Source: Clostridiales bacterium
Lineage (GTDB): Bacteria > Bacillota > Clostridia > Tissierellales > Dethiosulfatibacteraceae
NCBI GenBank assembly: GCA_003446975.1
Contig: DMAP01000094.1
Span: 1-5,326, forward strand
DNA length: 5,326 bases
Reading direction: 5' to 3'
This document shows positions 5,282 through 5,326 of this stretch, piece after piece. Made by a program: the position numbers and the translations under genes. The stretch's first letter is position 1. Each line of letters opens with the position of its first letter. The notes under the pieces were generated by a model. It saw nothing but the letters and a program-made list of their open reading frames with translations, searched no databases and was not told the DNA's origin.

Positions 5282-5326
5282 ATGTCAGAAATAATTTTAA
5301 GAACAGAAAACCTAGGTATTAGCTTT
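5282..5326 (+). CDS. LivG-like ABC transporter ATP-binding protein (3' part outside window)
   Basis: Only the first 15 codons are present, reading MSEIILRTENLGISF. The pattern of a short strand, then L-x-T-E-N-L-G-I-S-F, is the usual opening of LivG-type ATPases, in which GGxxAV and the Walker A loop would follow beyond the window. AAGGA (5270-5274) lies 7 bases upstream of the ATG, and the gene starts 28 bases after the receptor gene, as in liv-type operons (receptor, permeases, two ATPases). The ATPase would energise import by the receptor's transporter from the cytoplasmic face. LivF-type is possible but the sequence is closer to LivG openings. Confidence 0.72.
   Translation, partial: MSEIILRTENLGISF

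Overview
The window reads as a low-GC (by eye roughly 40% GC), single-strand-oriented piece of a Gram-positive chromosome, most likely an anaerobic Bacillota of the Clostridia. The reasons are strong AGGAGG-type ribosome binding sites, TTGACA/TATAAT-like promoters with A/T-rich flanks, a U-tailed intrinsic terminator, a lipoprotein-type solute-binding protein, and a sequence that exactly fits the CcpA cre consensus. The genus cannot be read from the sequence. All genes are on the + strand. No rRNA, tRNA, CRISPR, insertion sequence or phage feature was seen.

Region 1 (1-2452) is an ordinary housekeeping/stress block. It holds the 3' part of a two-domain chromate-type transporter (ChrA), then a class I polyphosphate kinase 2 with its own extended -10 promoter, then a GNAT N-acetyltransferase 26 bases downstream that probably shares its transcript. 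The region between chrA and ppk2 carries an 11-bp direct repeat spaced exactly 30 bp, flanking a small dyad.

Region 2 (2453-2912) is a 460-base stretch without a convincing long gene, but it is rich in signals. A promoter (TTGACA-N17-TAACAT with extended TG) is followed by a near-perfect 22-bp palindrome and then, about 80 bases on, a strong intrinsic terminator. Together these define a possible short RNA of about 118 nt with C-rich, anti-Shine-Dalgarno-like patches. Beyond the terminator lies a second promoter (TTGACA-N17-TATCAT) with an A-rich upstream element and a cre-like dyad on the start site. A possible 40-codon ORF follows, whose stop codon overlaps the next ribosome binding site.

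Region 3 (2913-5326) is the start of an operon. It encodes a divergent FabH/KAS III-fold thiolase-superfamily enzyme (catalytic Cys and His present, the usual Asn replaced by His), a Liv-type (Peripla_BP_6) lipoprotein solute receptor, and the first 15 codons of a LivG-like ABC ATPase that runs off the window. A 12-bp hairpin lies just before the receptor's ribosome binding site, and a perfect cre match lies inside the receptor gene. The arrangement suggests a catabolite-controlled uptake system for a small carboxylate or amino-acid-like substrate, joined to an acyl-CoA-handling enzyme. The substrate is not determinable here. The most noteworthy points are the atypical KAS III active site in a transporter operon, the putative small RNA, and the layered regulatory sites of Region 3.
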